Source of the DNA: Agelas oroides
Lineage: Eukaryota; Porifera; Demospongiae; Agelasida; Agelasidae
Direction: 5' to 3'
NCBI GenBank assembly: GCA_949130485.1
Contig: OX422192.1
Coordinates: 7,231,085 to 7,295,084, forward strand
Length of the DNA stretch: 64,000 bases
Shown: positions 1 to 13,129 of the stretch, piece by piece
How positions within the stretch are numbered: the stretch's first letter is position 1
How the letters are laid out: the number at the start of each line of letters is the position of its first letter
Notes under the pieces: generated by a model
Database searches by the model: none
Told to the model about the DNA's origin: nothing
What the model saw: only the letters and a program-made list of their open reading frames with translations
Program-made: the position numbers and the translations under genes

Positions 1-99
1 TTCCGGCGGAGGGATTGTTGGGAATTTGCGAGAATTTCCATTGCCGGCATTGTACGACGATGGTGGTGGCAGACCAATTTGCAAGCTCCTACCGCTTTG

Positions 100-3000
100 T
101 GCGTTGATTGCACAAACGGAGTGTTTGCGTTTTTGGCCTCCTCATTCCCATAGCTTGCTGCTCATATGTAGTTTGCATTAGGGCAACTATTGTTCCGCTG
201 TAGGATTTGCAGCGAATTTGCGCGAATTTCCATTGCCGGCATTGTACGGCGATGGTGGTGGCAGACCAATTTGCAAGCTCCTACCGCTTTGTGCGTTGAT
301 TGCACAAACGGAGGGGTTGCGTTTTTGGCCTCCTCATTCCTTCAGCTTCCTGCTCATATGTAGTTTGCATTAGTGGAACGATTGTTCCTGTGGAGGGATT
401 GCTGGGAATTTGCGCGAATTTCCATTGCCGGCATTGTACGACGATTGTGGTGGCGGATCAATTTGCAAAATCCTACCGCTTTGTGCGTTGATTGCACAAA
501 CTGATGGTTTGCGTTTTTGGCATCCTCATTCCCTCAGCTTCCTGTTCATATGTAGTTTGCATTAGTGCAACTATTGTTCCGGGGAGGGTTTACTGGGAAT
601 TTGCGCGAATTTCCATTGGCGGAATTGTACGGCGATGGTGGTGGCGGACCAATTAGCGAGCACCTACCGCTTTGTGCGTTGGCTGCGCAAACGGAGGGTT
701 TGCGTTTTTGGCCTCCTCATTCCCTCAGCTTCCTGTTCATATGTAGTTTGTATTAGTGCAACGATTGTTCCGTGGGAGGTATAGCTGGGAATTTGCGAGA
801 ATTTCCATTGCCGGTATTGTACGACGACGATGGTGGCGGATCAATTTGCAAGCTCCTACCGCTTTGTGCGTAGATTGTACAAACGGAGGGTTAGCGTTTT
901 TGGCCTCCTCATACCCTCAGCTTCCTGTTCATATGTAGTTTGCATTTGTGCAACGATTGTTCCGGCGGAGGGATTGCTGGGAATTTGCGAGAATTTCCAT
1001 TGCCGGCATTGTACGACGATGGTGGTGGCAGACCAATTTGCAAGCTCCTACCTCTTTGTACGTTGATTGCACAAACGGAGGGTTTGCGTTTATGGCCTCC
1101 TCATTCCCTCAGCTTCCTGTTCATATGTATTTGCATTAGTGCAACTGTTGTTCCGGGGAGGGTTTACTGGGAATTTGCGCGAATTTCCATTGGCGGCATT
1201 GTACGGCGATGGTGGTGGCGGACCAATTAGCGAGCACCTACCGCTTTGTGCGTTGATTGCACAAACGGAGGGTTTGCGTTTTTGGCCTCCGCATTCCCTC
1301 AGCTTCCTGTTCATATGTAGTTTGCATTAGTGCAACGATTGTTCTGGGGGAGGGATTGCTGGGAATTTGCGACAATTTTCATTGCCGGCATTGTACGACG
1401 ATGATGGTGACGGACCAATTTGCAAGCTCCTACCCTTTGTGCGTTGATTGCACAAACGGAGTGTTTGCGTTTTTGGCCTCCTCATTCCCATAGCTTGCTG
1501 CTCATATGTAGTTTGCATTAGTGCAACTATTGTTCCGCTGTAGGATTTGCAGCGAATTTGCGCGAACTTCCATTGCCGGCATTGTACGGCGATGGTGGTG
1601 GCAGACCAATTTGCAAGCTCCTACCGCTTTGTGCGTTGATTGCACAAACGGAGGGGTTGCGTTTTTGGCCTCCTCATTCCTTCAGCTTCCTGCTCATATG
1701 TAGTTTGCATTAGTGGAACGATTGTTCCGGGGGAGGGATTGCTGGGAATTTGCGCGAATTTCCATTGCCGGCATTGTACGACGATTGTGGTGGCGGATCA
1801 ATTTGCAAAATCCTACCGCTTTGTGCGTTGATTGCACAAACTGATGGTTTCCGTTTTTGGCATCCTCATTCCCTCAGCTTCCTGTTCATATGTAGTTTGC
1901 ATTAGTGCAACTATTGTTCCGGGGAGGGTTTACTGGGAATTTGCGCGAATTTCCATTGGCGGAATTGTACGGCGATGGTGGTGACGGACCAATTAGCGAG
2001 CACCTACCGCTTTGTGCGTTGATTGCACAAACGGAGGGTTTGCGTTTTTGGCCTCCGCATTCCCTCAGCTTCCTGTTCATATGTAGTTTGTATTAGTGCA
2101 ACGATTGTTCCGTGGGAGGTATAGCTGGGAATTTGCGAGAATTTCCATTGCCGGTATTGTACGACGACGATGGTGGCGGACCAATTTGCAAGCTCCTACC
2201 GCTTTGTGCGTTGATTGCACAAACGGAGGGTTAGCGTTTTTGGCCTCCTCATACCCTCAGCTTCCTGTTCATATGTAGTTTGTATTAGTGCAACGATTGT
2301 TCCGTGGGAGGTATAGCTGGGAATTTGCGAGAATTTCCATTGCCGGTATTGTACGACGACGATGGTGGCGGATCAATTTGCAAGCTCCTACCGCTTTGTG
2401 CGTAGATTGTACAAACGGAGGGTTAGAGTTTTTGGCCTCCTCATACCCTCAGCTTCCTGTTCATATGTAGTTTGCATTTGTGCAACGATTGTTCCGGCGG
2501 AGGGATTGCTGGGAATTTGCGAGAATTTCCATTGCCGGCATTGTACGACGATGGTGGTGGCAGACCAATTTGCAAGCTCCTACCTCTTTGTACGTTGATT
2601 GCACAAACGGAGGGTTTGCGTTTATGGCCTCCTCATTCCCTCAGCTTCCTGTTCATATGTATTTGTATTAGTGCAACTGTTGTTCCGGGGAGGGTTTACT
2701 GGGAATTTGCGCGAATTTCCATTGGCGGCATTGTACGGCGATGGTGGTGGCGGACCAATTAGCGAGCACCTACCGCTTTGTGCGTTGATTGCACAAACGG
2801 AGGGTTTGCGTTTTTGGCCTCCGCATTCCCTCAGCTTCCTGTGCATATGTAGTTTGCATTAGTGCAACGATTGTTCTGGGGGAGGGATTGCTGGGAATTT
2901 GCGACAATTTTCATTGCCGGCATTGTACGACGATGATGGTGGCGGACCAATTTGCAAGCTCCTACCGCTTTGTGCGTTGATTGCACAAACGGAGGGTTAG

Positions 3001-4400
3001 CGTTTTTGGCCTCCTCATACCCTCAGCTTCCTGTTCATATGTAGTTTGCATTAGTGCAACGATTGTTCCGGCGGAGGGATTGCTGGGAATTTGCGAGAAT
3101 TTCCATTGCCGGCATTGTACGACGATGGTGGTGGCGGACCAATTTGCAAGCTCCTACCGCTTTGTGCGTTGATTGCACAAACGGAGGGTTTGCGTTTTTG
3201 GCCTCTTCATTCCCTCAGCTTCCTGTTCATATGTAGTTTGCATTAGTGCAACGATTGTTCTGGGGGAGGGATTGCTGGGAATTTGCGACAATTTTCATTG
3301 CCGGCATTGTACGACGATGATGGTGACGGACCAATTTGCAAGCTCCTACCGCTTTGTGCGTTGATTGCACAAACGGAGAGTTAGCGTTTTTGGCCTCCTC
3401 ATACCCTCAGCTTCCTGTTCATATGTAGTTTGCATTAGTGCAACGATTGTTCCGGCGGAGGGATTGCTGGGAATTTGCGAGAATTTCCATTGCCGGCATT
3501 GTACGACGTTGGTGGTGGCAGACCAATTTGCAAGCTCCTACCTCTTTGTGCGTTGATTGCACAAGCGGAGGGTTTGCGTTTTTGGCCTCCTCATTCCCTC
3601 AGCTTCCTGTTCATATGTAGTTTGCATTAGTGCAACGATTGTTCTGGGGGAGGGATTGCTGGGAATTTGCGACAATTTTCATTGCCGGCATTGTACGACG
3701 ATGATGGTGACGGACCAATTTGCAAGCTCCTACCGCTTTGTGCGTTGATTGCACAAACGGAGTGTTTGCGTTTTTGGCCTCCTCATTTCCATAGCTTGCT
3801 GCTCATATGTAGTTTGCATTAGTGCAACTATTGTTCCGCTGTAGGATTTGCAGCGAATTTGCGCGAATTTCCATTGCCGGCATTGTACGGCGATGGTGGT
3901 AGCGGACCAATTAGCGAGCACCTACCGCTTTGTGCGTTGATTGCACAAACGGAGGGTTTGCGTTTTTGGCCTCCTCATTCCCTCAGCTTCCTGTTCATAT
4001 GTAGTTTGTATTAGTGCAACGATTGTTCCGTGGGAGGTATAGCTGGGAATTTGCGAGAATTTCCATTGCCGGTATTGTACGACGACGATGGTGGCGGACC
4101 AATTTGCAAGCTCCTACCGCTTTGTGCGTTGATTGCACAAACGGAGGGTTAGCGTTTTTGGCCTCCTCATACCCTCAGCTTCCTGTTCATATGTAGTTTG
4201 CATTTGTGCAACGATTGTTCCGGCGGAGGGATTGCTGGGAATTTGCGAGAATTTCCATTGCCGGCATTGTACGACGATGGTGGTGGCAGACCAATTTGCA
4301 AGCTCCTACCGCTTTGTACGTTGATTGCACATACGGAGGGTTTGCGTTTATGGCCTCCTCATTCCCTCAGCTTCCTGTTCATATGTATTTGCATTAGTGC
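100..4400. repeat. Higher-order 7- to 9-monomer units in satellite
   Basis: Distinctive variant monomers recur as ordered blocks. The variant with CCCATAGCTTGCTGCTC at about 140 returns at about 1,480 (offset 1,340 bp, seven monomers). The block at 830-1,320 returns at 2,362-2,850 (offset 1,532 bp, eight monomers, because the second copy has one monomer doubled). A further partial copy begins near 3,760, and the 2,472 variant returns at 4,198 (offset 1,726 bp, nine monomers). This is the pattern expected from unequal exchange acting on multi-monomer units. Confidence 0.8.
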
Positions 4401-7400
4401 AACTATTGTTCCGGGGAGGGTTTACTGGGAATTTGCGCGAATTTCCATTGGCGGCATTGTACGGCGATGGTGGTGGCGGACCAATTAGCGAGCACCTACC
4501 GCTTTGTGCGTTGATTGCACAAACTGAGGGTTTGCGTTTTTGGCCTCCTCATTCCCTCTGCTTCCGTTCATATGTAGTTTGCATTAGTGCAACTATGGTT
4601 CCGGCGAGGGTTTACTGGGAATTTGCGCGAATTTCCATTGGCGGCATTGTACGGCGATTGTGGAGGCGGACCAATTAGCGAGCACCTACTGCTTTGTGCG
4701 TTGATTGCACAAACGGAGGGTTAGCGTTTTTGGCCTCCTCATACCCTCAGCTTCCTGCTCATGTGCAGTTTGCATTAGTGCAACTATTGTTCCGTTGTAG
4801 GTTTTGCAGGGAATTTGCGCGAATTTCCATTACCGGTATTGTACGGCGATGGTGGTGGCGGACACATTTGCAAGCTCGTACCGCTTTGTGCGTTGATTGC
4901 AGAAGCGGAGGGTTTGCGTTTTTGGCCTCCTCATACCCTCAGCTTCCTGCTCATGTGCAGTTTGCATTAGTGCAACTATTGTTCCGTTGTAGGTTTTGCA
5001 GGGAATTTGCGCGAATTTCCATTACCGGTAATGTACGGCGATGGTGGTGGCGGACAAATTTGCAAGCTCGTACCGCTTTGTGCGTTGATTGCACAAGCCG
5101 AGGGTTTGCGTTTTTGGCCTCCTCATTCCCTCAGCTTCCTGCTCATATGTAGTTTGCATTAGTGGAACGATTGTTCCTGGGGAGGGATTGCTGGGAATTT
5201 GCGCGAATTTCCATTGCCAGCATTGTACGACGATTGTGGTGGCGGATCAATTTGCAAAATCCTACCGCTTTGTGGGTTGATTGCACAAACGGAGGGTTTG
5301 CGTTTTTAGCCTTCTCATTCCCTCAGCTTCCTGTTCATATGTAGTTTGCATTAGTGCAACTATTGTTCCGCTGTAGGATTAGCAGGGAATTTTCGCGAAT
5401 TTCCATTGCCGGCATTGTACGGCGATGGTGGTGGCGGACCAATGTGCGAGCTCCTACCGCTTTGTGCGTTGATTGCACAAACGGAGGGTTAGCGTTTTTG
5501 GCCTCTTCATACCCTCAGCTTCCTGCTCATGTGTAGTTTCTTTTAGTGCCAGTATTGTTCCGTTGTAGGTTTTGCAGTTAATTTGCGCGAATTTCCATTA
5601 CCGGCATTGTACGGCGATGGTGGTGGCGGACCAATTTGCAAGCTCGTACCGCTTTGGGCGTTGATTGCACAAATGGAAGGTTTGCGTTTTTGGCCTCCTC
5701 ATTCCCTCAGCTTCCTGTTCATATGTAGTTTGCATTAGTGCAACGATTGTTCCGTGGGAGGGTTTACTGGGAATTTGCACTAATTTCCATTGCCAGAATT
5801 ATACGGCGATGGTGGTGGCGGACCAATTTGCGAGCTCCTACCGCTTTGTGCGCTGATTGCACAAACGGAGGGTTTCCGTGTTTGGCCTCCTCATTCCGTC
5901 AGCTTCCTGTTCATATGTAGTTTGCATTAGTGCAACGATTGTTCCGGGGGAGGGTTTGCTGGGAATATGCGAGAGTTTCTATTGCCGTCAATGTACGACG
6001 ATGGTGGTGGCGGACCAATTTGCAAGCTCCTACCGCTTTGTGCGTGGATTGCACAAACTGAGGGTTTGCGTTTTTGGCCTCCTCATTCCCTCAGCTTCAT
6101 GCTCATATGTAGTTTGCATTAGTGCAACTATTGTTCCGCTGTAGGATTAGCAGGGAATTTGCGCGAATTTCCATTGCCGGCATTGTACGGCGATGTTGGT
6201 GGCAGACCAATTTGCAAGTTCCTACCGCTTTGTGCGCTGATTGCACAAACGGAGGGTTTGCGTTTTTGGTCTCCTCATTCCCTCAGCTTCCTGCTCATAT
6301 GTAGTTTACATTAGTGCAACTATTGTTCCGTTGTAGGGTTTGCAGGGAATTTACGCGAATTTCCATTTCGGGCATTATTTGGCGATGGTGGTGGCGGATC
6401 AATGTGCGAGCTCCTACCGCTTTGTGCGTTGATTGCACAAATGGAGGGTTAGCGTTTTTGGCCTCTTCATACCCTCAGCTTCCTGCTCATGTGTAGTTTC
6501 TTTTAGTGCAAGTATTGTTCCGTTGTAGGTTTTGCAGGAAATTTGCGCGAATTTCCATTACCGGCATTGTACGGCGATGGCGGTGGCGGACCAATTTGCA
6601 AGCTCGTAACGCTTTGTGCGTTGATTGCACAAGCGGAGGGTTTGCGTTTTTGGCCTCCTCATTCCCTCAGCTTCCTGTTCATATGTAGTTTGCATTTGTA
6701 CAACGATTGTTCTGGGGGAGGGATTGCTGGGAATTTGCGACAATTTTCATTGCCGGCATTGTACGACGATGATGGTGGCGGACCAATTTGCAAGCACCTA
6801 CCGCTTTGTGCGTTGATTGCACAAACGGAGGGTTTGCGTTTTTGGTCTCCTCATTCCCTCAGCTTCCTGCTCATATGTAGTTTACATTAGTGCAACTATT
6901 GTTCCGTTGTAGGGTTTGCAGGGAATTTGCGCGAATTTCCATTTCGGGCATTATTCGGCGATGGTGGTGGCGGATCAATGTGCGAGCTCCTACCGCTTTG
7001 TGCGTTGATTGCACAAACGGAGGGTTAGCGTTTTTGGCCTCTTCATACCCTCAGCTTCCTGCTCATGTGTAGTTTCTTTTAGTGCAAGTATTGTTCCGTT
7101 GTAGGTTTTGCAGGAAATTTGCGCGAATTTCCATTAACGGCATTGTACGGCGATGGTGGTGGCGGACCAATTTGCAAGCTCGTAACGCTTTGTGCGTTGA
7201 TTGCACAAGCGGAGGGTTTGCGTTTTTGGCCTCCTCATTCCCTCAGCTTCCTGTTCATATGTAGTTTGCATTAGTGCAACGATTGTTCTGGGGGAGTGAT
7301 TGCTGGGAATTTGCGACAATTTTCATTGCCGGCATTGTACTACGATGATGGTGGCGGACCAATTTGCAAGCTCCTACCGCTTTGTGCGTTGATTGCACAA

Positions 7401-10400
7401 ACGGAGGGTTTGCGTTTTTGGCCTCCTCATTCCCATAGCTTGCTGCTCATATGTAGTTTGCATTAGTGCAACTATTGTTCCGCTGTAGGATTTGCAGCGA
7501 ATTTGCACGAATTTCCATTGCCGACATTGTACGGCGATGGTGGTGGCAGACCAATTTGCAAGCTCCTACCGCTTTGTGCGTTGATTGCACAAACGGAGGG
7601 GTTGCGTTTTTGGCCTCCTCATTCCTTCAGCTTCCTGCTCATATGTAGTTTGCATTAGTGGAAAGATTGTTCCTGGGGAGGGATTGCTGGGAATTTGCGC
7701 GAATTTCCATTGCCAGCATTGTACGGCGATGGTGGTGGCGGACCAATTAGCGAGCACCTACCGCTTTGTGCGTTGATTGCACAAACGGAGGGTTTGCGTT
7801 TTTGGCCTCCTCATTCCCTCAGCTTCCTGTTCATATGTAGTTTGCATTAGTGCAACTATTGTTCCGGGGAGGGTTTACTGGGAATTTGCGCGAATTTCCA
7901 TTGTCGGCATTGTACGTCGATGGTGGTGGAGGACAATTAGCGAGCACCTACCACTTTTTGCGTTGATTGCACAAACGGAGGGTTAGCGTTTTTGGCCTCC
8001 TCATTCCCTCAGCTTCCTGTTCATATGTAGTTTGCATTAGTGCAACGATTGTTCCGATGGAGGGATTGCTGGGAATTTGCGACAATTTGCATTGCCGGCA
8101 TTGTACTTCGGTGATGGTTGTGGACCAATTTGCAAGCTCCTACCGCTTTGTGCGTTGATTGCACAAACGGAGGGTTTCCGTTTTTGGCCTCCTCATTCCC
8201 ATAGCTTGCTGCTCATATGTAGTAGTAACTATTGTTCCGCTGTAGGATTAGCAGGGAATTTGCGCGAATTTCCATTGCCGGCATTGTACGGCGATGGTGG
8301 TGGCGGACCAATGTGCGAGCTCCTACCGCTTTGTGCGTTGATTGCACAAACGGAGGGTTAGCGTTTTTGGCCTCTTCATACCCTCAGCTTCCTGTTCATA
8401 TGTAGTTTGCATTAGTGGAACGATTGTTCCGGGAGAGGAATTGCTGGTAATTTGCGAGAATTTCCATTGGCGGCATTGTACGACGATGGTGGTGGCGGAT
8501 CAATTTGCGAACTCCTACCGCTTTGTGTGTTGATTGCACAAACGGGGGGTTTGCGTTTTGGCCTCCTCATTCTTTCAGCTTCCTGCTCATATGTAGTTTG
8601 CATTAGTGCAACAATTGTTCCGTTGTAGGGTTTGCAGGGAATTTTAGCGAATTTCTATTTCTGGCATTATACTGCGATGGTGGTAGCGGACCAATTCGCG
8701 AGGTTCTACCGCTTTGATCGTTGATTACACAAACGGAGGGATTGCTTATTTGGCCTCCTCATTCCCTCAGCTTCCTGTTCATATGTAGTTTGCGTTAGTG
8801 CAACGATTGTTCTGGGGGAAGGATTGCTGGGAATTTGCGAGAATTTCCATTACCGGCAATGTACGGCGACGGTGGTGGCGGACCAATTTGCGAGTTCCTA
8901 CCGCTTTGTGCGTTGATTGCTCAAACTGAGGGTTTGCATTTTTGGTCTCTTCATTCCCTCAGCTTCCTGCTCATATGTAGTTTGCATTAGTGCAACTATT
9001 GTTCCGCTGTAGGGTTTGCAGGGAATTTGCGCGAATTTCCATTGCCGGTATTTTACTGCGATGGTGGTGTCGGACCAATTTTCGAGCTCCTACCGCTTTG
9101 TGCGCAGTTTGTATAAACGGAGAGGTTTCGTTTTTGGCCTCATCAGTCCCTCAGCTTCCTGTTCATATTTAGTTTGCATTAGTGCAACTATTGTTCTGGG
9201 GGAGGGTTTACTGGGAATTTGCGCGAATTTCCATTGCCGGAATTGTACGGCGATGGTGGTGGCGGACCAATTTGCAGAGCTTCTGCCGCTTTGTACGCTG
9301 ATTGCACAAACGGAGGGTGTGCGTTTTTGGCCTCCTCATTCCCTCAGCTTCCTGTTCATATGTAGTTTGCATTAGTGAAACTATTGTTCCGGGGGAGGGT
9401 TTACTGGAAATTTGCGCGAATTTCCATTGCCGGCATTGTACGGCGATGGTCGTGGCAGACCAATTTGCAAGCTTATAGCGCTTTGTGCGTTGATTGCAGA
9501 AACGGAGGGTTTGCGTTTTTGGCCTCCTCATTCCTTCAGCTTCCTGCTCATATGTAGTTTGCATTAGTGCAACCATTGTTCCGCTGTAGGGTTTGCAGGG
9601 AATTTGCGCGAATTTCCATTGCCGGTATTATACGGCGATGGAGGTGGCGGATCAATTTGCAAGTTTCTACCGCTTTGTGCGTTGATTGCACAAACGGAGG
9701 GTTTGCGTTTTTGCCCTCCTCATTCCTTCAGCTTCCTGCTCATATGTAGTTTGCATTAGTGCAATCATTGTTCCGCTGTAGGGTTTGCAGGGAATTTGCG
9801 CGAATTGCCATTGACTGCATTGTACGACGATGATGGTGGCGGATCAATTTGCAAAATCCTACCGCTTTGTGCGTTGATTGCACAAACGGAGGGTTTGCGT
9901 TTTTGGCCTCCTCATTCCCTCAGCTTATTGTTCATATGTAGTTTGCATTAGTGCAACTATTGTCCCGGGGGAGGATTTACTGGGAATCTGCGCGAATTTC
10001 CATTGCCGGCATTGTATGGCGATGGTGGTGGCGGACCAATTTGCGAGTTCCTACCGCTTTGTGCGTTGATTGCACAAACGGAGGGTTTGCGTTTTTGGTC
10101 TCCTCATTCCCTCAGCTTCCTGCTCATATGTAGTTTGCATTAGTGCAACTATTGTTCCGTTGTAGGTTTTGCAGGAATTTGTGCGAATTTCCATTGCCTG
10201 TATTGTACGGCGATGGTGGTGGCAGTCCAATTTGCAAGCGCCTACCGCTTTATACGTTGATTGCACAAACGGAGGGTTTGCGTTTTTGGTCTCCTCAATC
10301 CCATAGTTTCCTGCTCATATGTAGTTTGCATTAGTGCAACTACTGTTCCACTGTAGGATTTGCAGGGAATTTGCGCGAATTTCCATTGCCGATATTGTAC

Positions 10401-13129
10401 GATGGTGGTGGTGGCGGAACAATTTGCAAGCTCCTACCGCTTTGTGCGTTGATTGCACAAACGGAGGGTTTGCGTTTTTGGCCTCCTTTCGTCAGCTTCC
10501 TGCTCATATGTAGTTTGCATTAGTGCAACTATTGTTCCGTTGTAGGTTTTGCAGGGAATTTGCGCGAATTTCTATTGCCGGAATTGTACGGCCATGGTGG
10601 TGGCAGACCAATTTGCAAGCTCCTACCGCTTTGTGTGTTGATTGCACGAACGGAGGGTTTGCGTTTTTGGCCTCCTCATTCCCTCAGATTCCTGCTCATA
10701 TGTAGTTTGCTTTAGTGCAACTGTTGTTCCGTTGTAGGGTTTGCAAGGAATTTTAGCGAATTTCCATTTCCGGCATTATACTGCGATGGTGGTGGCGGAC
10801 CAATTCGCGAGCTCCTACCGCTTTGAGCGTTGATTGCACAAACGGAGGGTTTGCGTTTTTGGCCTCCTCATTCCCTCAGCTTCCTGTCCATATGCAGTTT
10901 GCATTAGTGCAACGATTGATCTGGGGGAAGGATTGCAGGGAATTTGCGAGAATTGCCATTACCGGCATTGTACTGCGATGGTGGTGGCGGACCAATTTGC
11001 GAGCTCCTACCGCTTTGTGCGTTGATTGCACAAACGGAGGGTTTGCGTTTTTGGTCTCCTCATTCCTTCAGCTTCATTCTCATATGTAGTTTGCATTAGT
11101 GCAACTATTGTTCCGGGGGAGGTTTTGCTAGGAATTTGCACGAAATTACATTGCCAGCATTGTACTGCGATGGTGGTGGTGGACCAATTTGCAAGCTTCT
11201 ACCGCTTTGTACGTTGATTGCATAAACGGAGGGTTTGCGTTTTTAGCCTCCTCAATCCCATAGTTTCCTGCTAATACGTAGTTTGCATTAGTGCAACTAT
11301 TGTTCCGCTGTAGGATTTGCAAGGAATTTGAGCGAATTTCCATTGCCGGCATTGTACGGCGATGGTGGTTGCGGACCAATTTGCAAGCTCCTACAGCTTT
11401 GTACGTTGATTGCACAAACGGAGTGTTTGCGTTTTTGGCCTCCTCAATCCCATAGTTTCCTGCTCATATGTAGTTTGCATTAGTGCAACTATTGTTCCGG
11501 TGTAGGATTTGCATGGAATTTGCGCGAATTTCCATTGCCGACATTGTACGTGGATGGTGGTGGCGGACCAATTTGCAAGCTCCTACCGCTTTGTGCGTTG
11601 ATTGCACAAACGGAGGGTTTGCGTTTTTGGCCTCCTCATTCCCTCAGATTCCTGTTCATATGTAGTTTGCATTAGTGCAACTATTGTTCCGTTGTAGGTT
11701 TTGTAGGGAATTTGCGCGAATTTCCATTGCCGGAATTGTACGGCGATGGTGGTTGCGGACCAATTTGCAAGCTCCTACCGCTTTGTACGTTGATTGCACA
11801 AACGGAGTATTTGCGTTTTTGGCCTCCTCAGTCCCATAGTTTCCTGCTCATATGTAGTTTGCATTAGTGCAACTATTGTTCCGCGGTAGGATTTGCATGG
11901 AATTTGCGCGAAATTCCATTGCCGACATTGTACGGCGATGGTGGTGGCGGACCAATTTGCAAGCTCCTACCGCTTTGTGCGTTGATTGCACAAACGGAGG
12001 GTTTGCGTTTTTGGCCTCCTCATTCCCTCAGATTCCTGTTCATATGTAGTTTGCATTAGTGCAACTATTGTTCCGTTGTAGCTTTTGCAGGGAATTTGCA
12101 CGAATTTCCATTGCCCGAATTGTCCGGCGATCGTGGTGGCGGACCAATTTGCAAGCTCCTACCGCTTTGTGTGTTGATTGCACAAACGGAGGGTTTGCGT
12201 TTTTGGCCTCCTCATTCCCTCAGATTCCTGCTCATATGTAGTTTGCTTTTTTTGTTCGTTGTAGGGTTTGCAAGGAATTTTAGCGAATTTCCATTTCCGT
12301 CATTATACTGCGATGATGGTGGCGGACCAATTCGCTAGCTCCTACCGCTTTGAGCGTTGATTGCACAAACGGAGGGTTGGCGTTTTTGGCCTCCTCATTC
12401 CCTCAGCTTCCTGTCCATATGCAGTTTGGATTAGTGCAACGATTGTACTGGGGGAATGATTGCTGGGAATTTGCGAGAATTCCCATTACCGGCATTGTAC
12501 TGCGATGGTGTTGGCGGACCAATTTGCGAGCTCCTACCGCTTTGTGCGTTGATTGCACAAACGGAGGGTTTGCGTTTTTGGCCTTCTCATTCCTTCAGCT
12601 TCCTGCTCATATGTAGTTTGCATTAGTGCAACTATTGTTCCGGGAGAGGTTTTGCTAGGAATTTGCGCGAATTTATATTGCCAGCATTGTACGGCGATGG
12701 TGGTGTCGGACCAATTTGCAAGCTCCTACCGCTTTCTACGTTGATTGCATAAACGGAGGGTTTGCGTTTTTGGTCTCCTCATTCCCTCAGCTTCCTGCTC
12801 ATATGTAGTTTGCATTAGTGCAACTATTGTTCCGCTGTAGGATTTGCAGGGAATTTGCGCGAATTTCCATTGCCGACATTGTACGATGATGGTGGTGGCG
12901 GACCAATTTGCAAGCTCCTACCGCTTTGTGCGTTGATTGCACAAACGGAGGGTTTGCGTTTTTGGCCTCCTCATTCCCTCAGATTCCTGTTCATATATAG
13001 TTTGCATTAGTGCAACGATTGTTCTGGGGGAAGGATTGCTGGGAATTTGCGTGAATTTCCATTGCCGGCATTGTACGACGATGGTGGTGGCAGACCAATT
13101 TGCAAGCTCCTACCGCTTTGTGTGTTGAT

